Shown: one piece after another, positions 41,450-52,180 of the stretch
Numbering within the stretch: position 1 is the stretch's first letter
Layout of the letters: every line of letters starts with the position of its first letter
NCBI GenBank assembly: GCA_000310025.1
Contig: FN649750.1
Span: 3,330,495-3,394,494 of the forward strand
Source: Ectocarpus siliculosus
Taxonomy: Eukaryota; Sar; Phaeophyceae; Ectocarpales; Ectocarpaceae
Direction of reading: 5' to 3'
DNA: 64,000 nucleotides
Translations under genes and position numbers: made by a program
Notes under the pieces: model-generated
Database searches by the model: none
What the model was told of the DNA's origin: nothing
The model's input: the letters and a program-made list of their open reading frames with translations, nothing else

Positions 41450-42205
41450 GCTACGCGAGAGATCCCTCTGAAAGTGGTGGTATTTTTGGTGGTGTCAACG
41501 CGGTGTGTCAACGTAGTTCACGGACCGCAGCGTTGGTGATGCTGTGGCTCTGTTCCACTGATGTAGTTGAGCATCTTTCCATTTCATCCCTCGTGTTCAC
41601 ACATTCGGGTTTGCGGATGCCGATGTTGCTTCAGATGCAACTTTGGCGGGCGTCGCATGTTTCTCACCGTTCGTTTAGTTATGTTGACAAGACATCGTGC
41701 GACCTATTTTGCGCGTAGGGCGTGGTGCTTCGCGTGGAAGTTCTGCTTTGAGGTTGCGTTTGCGGGTCTGTTTTGGAGGTGGTATATTCTGTGCGGTTTG
41801 TCCCACGTTGGTAGGGTTAATATTCTCCACGATAGTGGCCACAATGTCTTTCTAGTGGTCTTGGAAATGCTCAGACGTTGGTTTGGCGTGTGATGTGCTG
41901 GGTGACGAGGTTTAGGAGGGACGTGGTGTTTCTCCGTTCCTGCACCAATCTGACGAGTCATCATTCATCGAGGGGTACTAGTTTGTCTTCCCACGTAGTC
42001 GGATTCGTGCGATGGCGTGAAGTTATTTGACTGCAGACGTATGCGGACGTTAAAAATTTTATTTCATACATTTTGGTTTTCTTGTTTGGTTTGGAGTTTT
42101 ATCTAAAGGAGTTAGAATACAGAATTAGCATACTGGAAGTTGCGAAATCATGCCTGATTGGTGCACTGCTGTCGACTCTCAAATCTAATAATTTTTCCAT
42201 CTTTG
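41450..42205. other. No gene recognised; probably old LTR/U3 sequence
   Basis: T-rich, with several GGTGTG words. It lies between the gag start of relic 2 (minus) and LTR/leader module C (plus), so it probably contains LTR parts of one or both elements, but I could not align it with the other LTR blocks by eye. Open frames are short. Confidence 0.35.
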
Positions 42206-42485
42206 TGGACGTAGCGCACCTGGGTAGCACGAGTTCATGGTTGGAAGCCGTCTCTGGATATCTGCATGTCTAAGATATGGTAGAGGGATATAAATACATA
42301 TATATATATATATAGAGAGAGAGAGACTCGTGTTAAATAATACACTTCGTTTACCATCACCAAGGACGTCAATCGACCAGCCCCCCGAGGCAACAGGGGG
42401 AGGATTCTGATCCTACGCCGTGCCTGATTTCAGGCGTGTCGACAGTTACCGATAACTCAGGCTGACCGACCAGGGTCAGTCAGGA
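42206..42485 (+). repeat. LTR/leader module, copy C, with a TA/GA microsatellite
   Basis: Same order of motifs as copies A and B: GTGGACGTAGCGCACCTGGG, GGATATCTGCATGTCTAAGA, TTTACCATCACCAAGGA, GGCGTGTCGACAG and ACTCAGGCTGACCGACC. A (TA)n(GA)n microsatellite occupies about 42299-42327 where copies A and B have only GA repeats. Gag follows at 42630. Confidence 0.8.
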
Positions 42486-42629
42486 TATAAAATGTTTGTG
42501 ACGCCAGCAGTACAACTATTCCTCCGTGTTTTTCTCGCTTCGCTGAGGGCGAGGTTTTCGGCTGGGGGAGCTGATGTCCTGGTCTCCCGCGGAGCTGCTA
42601 TCTTGATCTGCACGGGCGTCGTCAACGCG

Positions 42630-43697
42630 ATGACACAGAGACGTTCCGCTACTGGCAAGGGGGCGCTTGGCGGACAGCAAGGTTCTGCTGGAGAGATTGG
42701 AGAAATTGGGGGTGGGCCTGCCGACCTGGTCTTGGGCAATGGGCCCAAACCGCGCGAGTAAGGATGTACCTTTTCGAGAACTTCGTCCTTGCGTTTCTGC
42801 AATACCGCGAGTACGAATGGAGCATGGGTCTTTGAAACAGTGGGCAATGCATCAAACACCCGCTGCTCATTGTGTCTCTACTGCTGCGCCAGTCTATCCG
42901 GAAATGCTTGTTGCGCACCTACTTCGATGGCACCGAACTTGATGAGGATGACCTACGCAAGACTCTGGCCAAACATGCTGAATGCTGGACAGACGATACC
43001 ATTGAGCCCTCGATTGTGGCCGCCACGGTGTGTCGTAAGGTAGCGATGGGGACTAAGCCGAGTGCAGTCGATCGGATAGAAGCTGTTCAAAGCTGCCTTG
43101 AGCAGTACTTCGAAAACCCGAGTGCTAAACGTTTTTTCAAGACTCTACTGCTGCGTTCAAGAAGGTCCCGGCCGCTGTCCTCAGCAAAGCAGTTGTGGCA
43201 AGTCTGTCTTCGCCCGAGTATGAAGTTAAGGTGAAGGGCAAGTTCGACTGCAAGGTAGCTAGAAGGACACCTGAGCTAGTCTTTGAGATCGTTTGGGATG
43301 TTGCGGCCGACTGGCGCACGGTTGAGTTGGTAGACCGGCAGCGTGGGCAATCGCTTGGTGGCCATATTCAGGCTCAGCAACAGACACGGGCGAAAGCGAA
43401 AGCGCGTGACGGAGGTGGCGGTTCAGGTGCGTCTTCGTCTGCCGAGCTTTTTACGTGTTTCTGGTTCAAAAAGCCAGGCTACGCCCCGCAGAACTGTCCG
43501 TTGCAGCGATTCAACGCAAAATCCTCTACCCAGCATGCTGTGCATGGGGTGCATTCGGTTTGGACAAGAAAAAGAACACCTGGGAAGAGCTGTCCAAGAT
43601 CTGGGATGCCGCGCCGCAGAGTGTCAAATCCGAGCTGCGGTGGCTGGGTCTGGCGAAAAATGTTCGGGCTCAGGTGCCTTGTGATTTATCGGTCTAA
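42630..43697 (+). pseudogene. gag through zinc knuckle fused to chromodomain end (deletion derivative)
   Basis: Gag begins MTQRRSATGKGALGGQQG and continues in shifted frames through LLRTYFDGTELDEDDLRK and PELVFEIVWDVAADWRTVEL to a damaged zinc knuckle, CFWFKKPGYAPQNC: the second Cys has become Phe and the His has become Tyr relative to the 27.7-kb copy. At about 43520-43555 the sequence jumps to KNTWEELSKIWDAAPQSVK and SELRWLGLAKNVRAQ, the chromodomain-like tail of pol. All pol enzymes are missing. The breakpoint in gag differs from that of the 31-kb copy. Confidence 0.75.
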
Positions 43698-43699
43698 AT

Positions 43700-44246
43700 C
43701 AATCTCTGCCACTCACGTGACAGTCCCGTGAATGACCTACAAGATAAACGAAAATGTATGATTCCTACACTAAACTCAAGTAAAGCCCCTTGCCAACATC
43801 TACTGCATAAAGAATGTGAATTTTCGGCCATCTGGTGGCGTTTCTGGCCACTTTTAGTGGTGAAGAATCATTTTGAGGTTGGGTTTTCAGGTTGGGGTTC
43901 TCCCATAACCCAACCTGAGAACCCAACCTCAAACTAACACTGCCTTTCCCTGACACCAAATCCTCGCAGCAGCCATCCAACTCATCAGCAAATCACTTGC
44001 AACTGCTACCGCCCACACTCGACCCCTCGACCACCCCACCTACTCCCTGGAAAGCAGTCACCGGGGCACCTGTTACCTAAAAAAATAACAACCTCAAAAA
44101 TCCAACCTCAAAGTTTAAAAGCTGTCTAAATCAATCTTCACGTCACCCATCTAACACAGCATATCCCACCACCTCTTTCCATACCAACACCCACATTGCA
44201 CTCATACACGTTGAATTTAACTCATCCATGTCTCACCAGGTAAAAC
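43700..44246. other. Left flank of the recombinase gene, with a palindrome
   Basis: No gene. Contains the 43874-43930 palindrome (listed separately) and related CAACCTCAAA words at about 44090-44110. The terminal inverted repeat of a mobile element might be expected here, but I could not match this region to anything at 51-53 kb. Confidence 0.35.
43872..43933. repeat. Imperfect palindrome built from GGTTGGG words
   Basis: The left arm TTGAGGTTGGGTTTTCAGGT is followed within 12 bases by the inverse ACCTGAGAACCCAACCTCAA, with one or two mismatches, forming a hairpin-capable unit of about 60 bp. Its arm word (AACCTGAAAACCC in inverse) is the same 13-bp unit that makes the minisatellite at 46225-46321. 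Confidence 0.8.
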
Positions 44247-45918
44247 ATGGGCAGGAAAAGGGGGAGGCAGCGTGGCAAAAACAAGAAGCAGATGATGAGC
44301 AAGAGAGGGGGGAGACAGCTCTGCAAAAACAAGAAGAACGTCCCGGCGACCCCGAAGCTTCGCGACAACAGCCGCGTGTACTTCACGACTGAGGGGGCGC
44401 AGTACATGGCGTGGACGTCGGTGGCGGCGGTCTGTGTGCTCTTTTCGGCGTCATTGCTGTGGCGATGGACGCCGCAGGAACCCCTTGTGAGGAGATTTTC
44501 GTAGGCGTCAGCGGCGAGCTCACGGACGACATGAAGGAGTACGTCCAGTCCCTCCGCGCCAACATCGTCAGCACGTGCGGCGACCACTTCGCCTTCAAGG
44601 ATGGTGAAGAGCTGGCGAGCTTCGACGACATCGTCCACGACCCGATGTGGGTGATTGTGACGAGGGCGATGTGGGAGCTGGTGACACTTCATCCAACTGG
44701 ATATCTCGACGGAAGGGCGGTGTGGCTGTTGGCGAAGTTCCTCGGGTTGCACGGATTTAGGATAGTCAAGCACGAAGACGGCCACTTGGTCCCATGTGAT
44801 GCCGGGGGCCCCATCTCCTCCCAAGAGTGCCCCATGATGCTGCACGACGGCTACGGGCACTTCAAGGCCCTGATTCCACTTCGAAGAATGCCACTGGTAA
44901 GTCTCGTCTGTTTTTAGTTGTATGTGTGCGCGTACATGATATGATCCGTGACATTTTTGCTTTGAATTAAAAAACATATTTGAAGCTCACACAGCTCACG
45001 TTTGGCCAACGCATTGTTTTATTTTGCCCCCCCCCTCCAGGTCCCCCCGCTCGGTGTTTGCCATCGGGATTGGGTTTTCGTCACTTGGCAACGACGTTGT
45101 AAAAGAAGCCAATTCACTTCGTGAACTCGGCAACCAGGTTACCGTTTTTATTTTTTACCTCGTTTTTTTTTTTGGCGGTAACCATATTGGTGGTCGAGTA
45201 GATCATGTTGTGCGGGGTGGAGAACCCTCACTCCGCGCAACGGGGGATGATCGCACCACGTTGTGTTAATATTGGTCAAGCACCATCGAGGCAGTTACAC
45301 AGTGCTTACAACTGTCTCTGGAAGTAAAAGCACCAGAAAATAAATTGAGTCATACGTAGCTGTCATCCGTACGCAAGGAAGTAAGCACAAGATGCCGAAC
45401 ACCCTTAGAAGGATGCAGCTCACCCTTCATGCGACTCGCCAAATACCTCACGGTGCTTCGCGCTTGGTGATGTGAGAGCCTGGTCCGGTGAGAACCCGGC
45501 GTGCTCCGTCCCGGCTTTGTAGGGATGCGAGGTCAATGGTCTAATGACTACGGCATGCACGACTATGAGTACACCCCCCCCCCCCCTCCAGGAGTTCGAG
45601 ATGGAGGAAGAGTACCATTTGCTCCTCGACGAGGGTTTCGTGGACGGCACCGATGAGGAGGAGGCCGTTCCGGGGACGTCGGATTCGGAGACTTCGGACG
45701 GCACCGACGAGGTCCCTGAATCGGCTGTCGCGGTAGATGTAGCCGGCACGGAGGCGTCTGACGGTGGATCGACGCCAAGCCCCGAATCGTCTGATTCCGG
45801 TGGGGGCGACAGTGACCTGGGGGCACGTGGAGCGTTTGGCGAAAATGCTGAGGTGCGCGTTGTTCGTTAATTCTCCTTGTGTAAAATTCTCTATAAAAAA
45901 TAGTCGTCTAGTGGTCCG

Positions 45919-45963
45919 AACCACCGCATCGTTGTTGACATAACCACCGCATCGTTGTTGACA
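45919..45963. repeat. Two 23-bp direct repeats in an intron
   Basis: ACCACCGCATCGTTGTTGAC occurs twice in tandem with a 23-bp period within the intron 45853-46024 of the recombinase gene. Confidence 0.9.
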
Positions 45964-46224
45964 GACAGCAGCCGTAGCACTGAACATACAAATCCATGGT
46001 CTCATTTCGTTGATTGAAAAATAGGGAGAAGAGGTCAAAGCGGCTACCCGTTTGTCCAGCAAGAGGAGCCACCCATGGGACGACGACGAGTATTGGGATG
46101 ACGACGCCAACTACTACTCGGGTTGCACCATAGTTGGCGAAGACGGGTGGACTCTCGTCGGCAAGGAAGGTCGGCGAATGGGGTTGGAGACAAGCTTGGC
46201 CTTCGACGAAGTGAGTCCCTGATA

Positions 46225-46321
46225 CCCCAACCTGAAACCCCAACCTGAAAACCCAACCTGAAAACCCAACCTGAAATACCAACCTGAAAACCCAACCTGA
46301 AAACCCAACCTGAAAACCCAA
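46225..46321. repeat. 13-bp minisatellite filling an intron
   Basis: Seven consecutive copies of CCCAACCTGAAAA (with small variants and one 14-bp unit), plus a partial eighth, make up most of the 129-nt intron 46211-46339 of the recombinase gene. The reverse complement is the arm word of the palindrome at 43.9 kb. Confidence 0.95.
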
Positions 46322-49300
46322 TGCTTTTCGTGAACACAGGCCTCGGGTTTGTACGACCTCACCAGTCCGAACAAATGCCAGCCTTTGTTCCTAGACCACG
46401 ATGACGAAACCGATGAGAACGAAGCAGCGGAGGTGGACGAGGCTGTGGACGAGGTGGGCGAAGATGAAGCCGCAGAGGAGATGGACGAGGACGAGGAGGC
46501 TGAGGCTGAGGCTGGAGAGGAGGTGCAGCAGACTATCGTCGTACACGAAGGAACCACGATTTCCCCCTGGATGCTGGCTTTCTTTCTGCCGCTTCTGCTC
46601 GCCGTTGGGGCCGCTCTTTTCCTGGTGTTTCAGGCAGCCGTGACCTCTACCACCGTACTCCTTAGCATCGGCGAGGCATTCGCGTCAGTCAGCAACAACG
46701 GCAGCAACTCTGCCAACAACAACAGCAGCAGCTCTCGTCGGCGGCGTGCAGCTCGTCGTGGCAAGACTGGTCGCACGAGGATCGGCAGGATTCTGAAATG
46801 CAGATTTGCAGGAGGGAGACGCTTCCGTCCTGCAAGGACTCGTCGCAACGGAAGAGGTTTCTGGGCACGTGGACACAGGAGGAGTGAAGGCGAGATTCTT
46901 GTGATGGACGATGATTCTGCACGCATCTTCGGATTGGTGCTGGCGTTTCTTCGGGGAGGAGCGAAGTCGGGTGACCAACAACAGGTGTGTGCGTGTACCA
47001 GTTGATTTGTGTTCTTCAGAACGTATTTTCATCACGCGACAAAACGGCAAGTCAAACAAGACATTAACTTCTCCAAATGCTTGCTTGGTCGTTCCATCCC
47101 CGTCGTCCCATCCTTTCTCGCAGACACAGGGGAGGCCGAAAAGGGACAGGCGTCCAGCAGGGGGGGTATTCGCCCCCGGTTGGGCACCCGATCCTGCCCC
47201 AACCGCGCGCAACGACAGCGCGAGAGAGTCCGAGGAGGATGGTGAAGATGGTGAAGACTCCGGGGATGCAGATGATGCCGCGTCTCTGGATGGAGTCAGC
47301 GATGGCGAAGAGTCTGAAGAAGATGAAGAGGACTCCGATGAAGACTCCGGTAAAGGGCCTCGTGGTGCTGGTGGGGGAGCGGGTGGTGTGGCGTCAGCGG
47401 GTGATGAAAACTCCGATTTAGAGGACTCCGGGTATGCTCCCAGCGAGGCCGGCGACACCGATGGAGACACCGACGACGATACCACCAGCGACGAGTGTTC
47501 CTCCACCGGCGGGGAAACTCGCTGCGAGGGGTGCGAAGAAGACTTCTATTGTGAACTGGTGGAGTGCCCCACGTGCAATGCGCAGTATTGTCAGGACTGC
47601 GAGAACGACTTGTCTTCTGACAAAGAGGTGAGCTGAACTCGTGTTAGTATTGAGCGAGTAAGGGCCGAAACCAAACTATATGCGCTCAAAAACTTCAAAG
47701 AAAACCCGACCAAGCTTATTTTTTTCTGTTTTGTTGTTATTTGTTTTTTCACCAAACCACAGCGAACGTGTTCTAGGTGTCAGCGAGCGGACGATGATGG
47801 TGTTGGTGATTTTTCGAGTGGGGGGGTCACTGATGGACCGGATAAGTACACCGACACAGATAGTGGTAGCGTCTCTGGAAACTCCAAGCGACGTCGTCGA
47901 TCTGCGGGGAAGAAACATAATCGCATTCCAAGAACTTCTAGCCCGAGAGAGTCGTTGATGGTGCCTAAAGACGACCAGCAGGCGGAACTTATGTTAAGTC
48001 TATACCGCAAAGCCCGCGAGATGGAACGGAAACTCGCAGGAGAAAACAAGAGAATCAAGGAGGTAAGGAACCTCACCCTCCTCGACCTCACGGAAGCAGC
48101 AAGCTGCTTGGACAAGGGTAATCCCGTAAGCGAAGAGATCTGGCGAAAGTGCGAAAAGGAGAACTACGGCCTGTACGGTATCACCGTGCGTCGAGCCGGG
48201 CCAACCGGTGAGACGATTCCGGGGACCGAGGTTACATCAGACAAGGGTAGACGGGGGGAGCTCGTGGAGGCAAAGATGGATGAAGGATACACCGTGTTCA
48301 CCGTCGAGTGGTCGGAAGGCAAGAGCAACAGACGCAGCGCATATTCTACGGAGGACGTGCTTCGTGATCGCGATGATAACCAGGGCGTGGCGACACTTGA
48401 GGAGGCGAAGGAGAAAATGGGGGTGTTTCTACTTGCAACCTTGTGTATGGTCAACGCCCAGGTTTACCGATTCATTACCAAGAACACCAAGTTGGAGAAT
48501 GTGTCAGTGTCAAGTGAGACACGCCCCCTGGCCCGGGATAAAACAGTTGATATTACAAAAGGCCGGAATCACGCTTGGGAGGAGACGAAGAAAGCTCGTG
48601 CGGTGGACACGCTCATGGATAATGAAGTCACGTTCTTGGACTCCTCTGAGGACAAAGGCTTGCGGGTGGAGATGGAAGAAAAAACGTGCTTCGAAATGAT
48701 GGGATTGATCAATGACGCCAGAGCTCACTTCACGGGTCTCGTGAGAAGCACGGAAGACTTCCAAGACAAGCATCTAGCTTTCGTCAACCACTTTGTGAGG
48801 GGGGCGCAGGCGTCCTTTCGGCTGGGTCGACCCACCAACATGGCGTCGTCCATGATCCATCTTTCGGTGAACGAGCTTCCTCCCGGAGTCCAGGCCAAAA
48901 CATTGAAGGAACAAGACACTCAGTTGTATCAACCCGGTGAGCCGACGTCTTTTAGCCTGGGGATGAGGTGTGTCTTGGCGAGGGCACGGGTGAAGGATTC
49001 AGAAGAGTTTGGTGACGGGGGATCTTCGACCTGCCAGTTTCTGATGAGGTATCCGTTGTACAGGCTTTTGGATCTTTCCCGGGTTGATAATCTTCCTCTG
49101 TGTCCGACAACGGAGCATTCGAGTCATGTTTCACCAACACTTCGCCACAGAGATGCGTACAGTCAAGCGTTTTCTTCGCACAGTAAGCGGAAAGCGGATT
49201 TGGACGTGTTTGACATAATCAAGGGGGGGTATCATTCTGTGTCGCAAGAGAAGCGGTCCGAAAAAGGTGTGATAGAGAATGAAAACGAGAGGATCGCATT

Positions 49301-51094
49301 TGGTGCGAAGTTCAATAAAGGCAGGACTCACTTGGTGGGAAGCGATGAATGTCTGCAAGGGTTTCTTTTACTTGAAGAACTCGTGTCTCGCAATGGGATA
49401 GACTCGTTCATGGAGAAGTTACCCGACAAGGATGATATTGTCAAGATGTGCAATGAAGTGCTTGAGATGAACCCACGCAAGCGCGAGAACGAGGATCATC
49501 TTTGTCCACCGGAGTTCAAACAGAGGATTGAAGCGATCGTCGATGAACTGGTAGAAGGAAACAAGGTAACCAGATCGGATATTTCGTTGCTCAGTTGCTC
49601 TTTAACGGTGTTGGATTCTCTGCTTACCGCTGCCCTTCGAAAGCAAGACATTTTGGGACAGCTTGCTAAAGATTTGTACCGAATGAAGTGTAAGGACGTA
49701 TATGGCAACGACGTTGCTATTACCCGGTGTCTTCTTCCCCGTTACTTCAAAAACAAGAAAGCACTCGAGAATTCTACGTGTGGAGTAGTTGTGAACCATA
49801 CAAAACATGAGAAGTGTGAGGGGGCGTATGCGGTTATGGCAGTCATTGGGAGGAAGGTGATGCGAAGCTTCTTGAGAAGGAGGCGGAAAAGAACTTGGCA
49901 GAGCTCAGAAAGAAAGGGGGGTGTACCGAGAAAGCCTTAGAGAGGGTGGCCGAGTCGTATACTCTTACACCCCATTTGGGTCCCTTTGACGACAAAGGTT
50001 GTGTCTTCACACCCAGTCAAGTGACGGGTATGTACAAATGGTTGGGGCAGCGCACAATGGGCCTTTCGCATTTTGGCACTCACATCATCCGCAGTAATCA
50101 CGCGACGGCGGTGGCGATGTACTGTGTGAGGACAGGGCTGTCGCACGATGACCAGGCGGTCAAGGATTTGTTTGCTTTGGCGAGACACGGTGATAAGCAG
50201 AGGATTCGGTTTTACACGAAAGTCAAAGGTGATACGCCAAATTCGTGTGATTTCCTGACTAATTTAAGTGGTGCCCTTCCCTCACTTCGTCGCCTCGGGG
50301 AGGGGGGGGGAGTCAAGACTTCTGAGAAAAAGGTGGCGTCACTGAGTGATGTTGAAGAAGTAGGTCTTTCGGGTCTCTTTGCCTTCGAGGATGCCGAGTT
50401 CGACAAATCCGGGGCGTTTGCACGTGGGAAAACGGTGATGGGTGACGGGGCATATAGAGAGTTGGATGTGGTCGAGATGGATGATGAAGAGAAGGACTTG
50501 GTTAGGCAGGAGCGAAAGGTTACCAGGAAAGCTAATATTGCGATTGAAGAAAAACGGGAGAAAGAGGCCAAGACGGCCCAGTTTGAAAATAAGGTGGACA
50601 CCGGTGTGAAGTCGGGTGGTCGGAAGAAGGGGGGAGTTCGCGCTGACAGGCTTGAGTATCGCAAGAGTGCGTTTGCCAAAATAAATCAGTTGGTTTTGAA
50701 AGCAAGTAAGCTGAAAAGGTTGGGAAAGGGCAAGAAGCCCAAGCGGATGACGTTGGAGTAGTTTGAAGAATGATCAGAAGACTGTTAGAGTTGCGTTCCA
50801 CGACAACGTCAAGCGGTTTTTACACTCGGCGAATCCTGGGGAGAAGGACTTTTTGGATGGATTTTATTTGAATTTGATCGACGGGAAAAGTAGGCCCGGG
50901 AGTAAAGCAGTTGCTTACGCGAGGGAACATCGGATTGAGTGGAGTTACCACGATTGGTCTACTGGGAATGTTTGTGTTAGCGTACCACAGGAGAAAAAGG
51001 GTGGTACGAAGAGGAAGTTGGTTGAGGAGGGGGAGGGTTAGTAGTAGCGAGGACCGTTCTTTTACGTACGTTCAGGTTTGAAATTTTACGAGTG

Positions 51095-52180
51095 TGTTCC
51101 TTGGCCATATGTGACACAGCACAAAAAAGTAGAGTGCCAAACGTTTTCAATTTCAGCTATAATTCAAGTTTGAAGCCAGTTCTGGGTGATACAGCAGTAC
51201 TGCACGCACACGAATCCTTGTCTCAATGGCGTTCTCGGCCCGCACACAAAGTTCAGGTTTGAAAACTTGGGAACATGTACGCCTGGAACGTGTGCACCCA
51301 TTCCTGTAAAACAACCAACCTTGTCGGTATCCATGGCGCTGAAAATGGCCGGTTTCAAGTCAAGCTTTTTGAGGCCACGGGGCCCCCTTTTGCCATTGCT
51401 TTGCTCGACAAGTCATCAAGGAAGTGCAGGATGACTCCCCAACTTTGTACGAAGGTGTGTCTTGGCCATGGTGACACAGCACAAAAAAGTAGAGTGCCAA
51501 ACGTTTTCAATTTCAGCTTTAATTCAAGTTTCAAACCAGTTCTGGGTGATACAGCAGTACTGCACGTACACGAATCCTTTTCTAAATGGCGTTCTCGGCC
51601 CGCACGCAAAGTTCAGGCTTGAAAACTTGGGAACATGTACGCCTGGCATGTGTGCACCTATTCCTGTAAAACAACCAACCTTGTCGGTATCCATGGCGCT
51701 GAAAATGGCCGGTTTCAACCTTTTTGAGGCCACGGAGCCCCCTTTTGCCATTGCTTTGCTCGACAAGTCATCAAGGAAGTGCAGGATGACTCCCCAACTT
51801 TGTACGAAGGTGTGCCTTGGCCATGGTGATACAGCACAAAAACGAAGAGTGCCAAACGTTTTCAATTTCAGCTTTAATTCAAGTTTGAAACCAGTTCCGG
51901 GTGATACAGCAGTACTGCATGCGCACGAATCCTTGTCTCAATGGCGTTCTCGGCCCGCACGCAAAGTTCAGGCTTGAAAACTTGGGAACATGTACGCCTG
52001 GCATGCGTGCGCCTATTCCTGCAAAACAACCAACCTTGTCGGTATCCATGGCGCTGAAAATGGCCGGTTTCAAGCTTTATGAGGCCACGGAGCCCCCTTT
52101 TGCCATTCCTTTGCTCGTTTAGTGCCGATGGAAATGCCGGATGACTCAAAAACTTTGTAGGAATGTGTGCCTTGGCCATG
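51095..52180. repeat. 355-bp tandem repeat, three units plus partial
   Basis: CTTGGCCAT occurs at 51100, 51461, 51816 and 52171, giving periods of 361, 355 and 355. Units share GATACAGCAGTACTGCA, GGCGTTCTCGGCCCGCAC, TGTCGGTATCCATGGCGCTG and CTTTGCTCGACAAGTCATC. The fourth unit breaks off after about 40 bp. Both strands stay open over long stretches, but no start, motif or composition marks a real protein. The array begins about 55 bp after the last stop of the recombinase locus. Confidence 0.9.

Larger units (their letters stand above)
44247..51041 (+). pseudogene. Multi-exon OTU protease / zinc cluster / tyrosine recombinase gene, with frameshifts
   Basis: Not a known gene to me. Coding blocks: 44247-44896, 45041-~45137, 45592-45852, 46025-46210, 46340-46984, 47124-47627, 47763-~49856, ~49858-50761, with a further frame 50763-51041. 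Junctions from 45592 to 47763 are all phase 0. In order: a Lys/Arg-rich start; an OTU-like protease (VDVGGGGLCALFGVIA with the catalytic Cys, YLDGRAVWLLAKFLGL, HDGYGHFKAL with the His); acidic stretches; one membrane helix (WMLAFFLPLLLAVGAALFLV); an Arg-rich part; a four-CxxC cluster completed across the intron at 47628-47762; SKRRRRSAGKK; and a recombinase end with THIIRSNHATAV, LARHGDKQRIRFYTKV (HxxR, His, Tyr nucleophile at 50213) and a basic tail. A possible first Arg (SFRLGRPTNMAS) is about 415 residues earlier. Apparent one-base frameshifts: G run at 44393, C run at 45043, about 49857 and about 50755. It may be one gene or two. Confidence 0.6.

Noticed and set aside
46685-47506. 273-codon minus-strand ORF
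   Set aside because: It is antisense to the acidic, Ser-rich exons of the recombinase gene; its Ser/Pro richness mirrors their GA-rich codons.
49857-49876. 20-nt intron restoring the recombinase frame
   Set aside because: A GT...AG pair exists and would keep the frame, but it is far too short for a spliceosomal intron.
51355-52179. Minus-strand ORFs recurring in the 355-bp array
   Set aside because: They recur only because the unit recurs. The units differ in frame-relevant length, and no domain, start context or homologue is visible.
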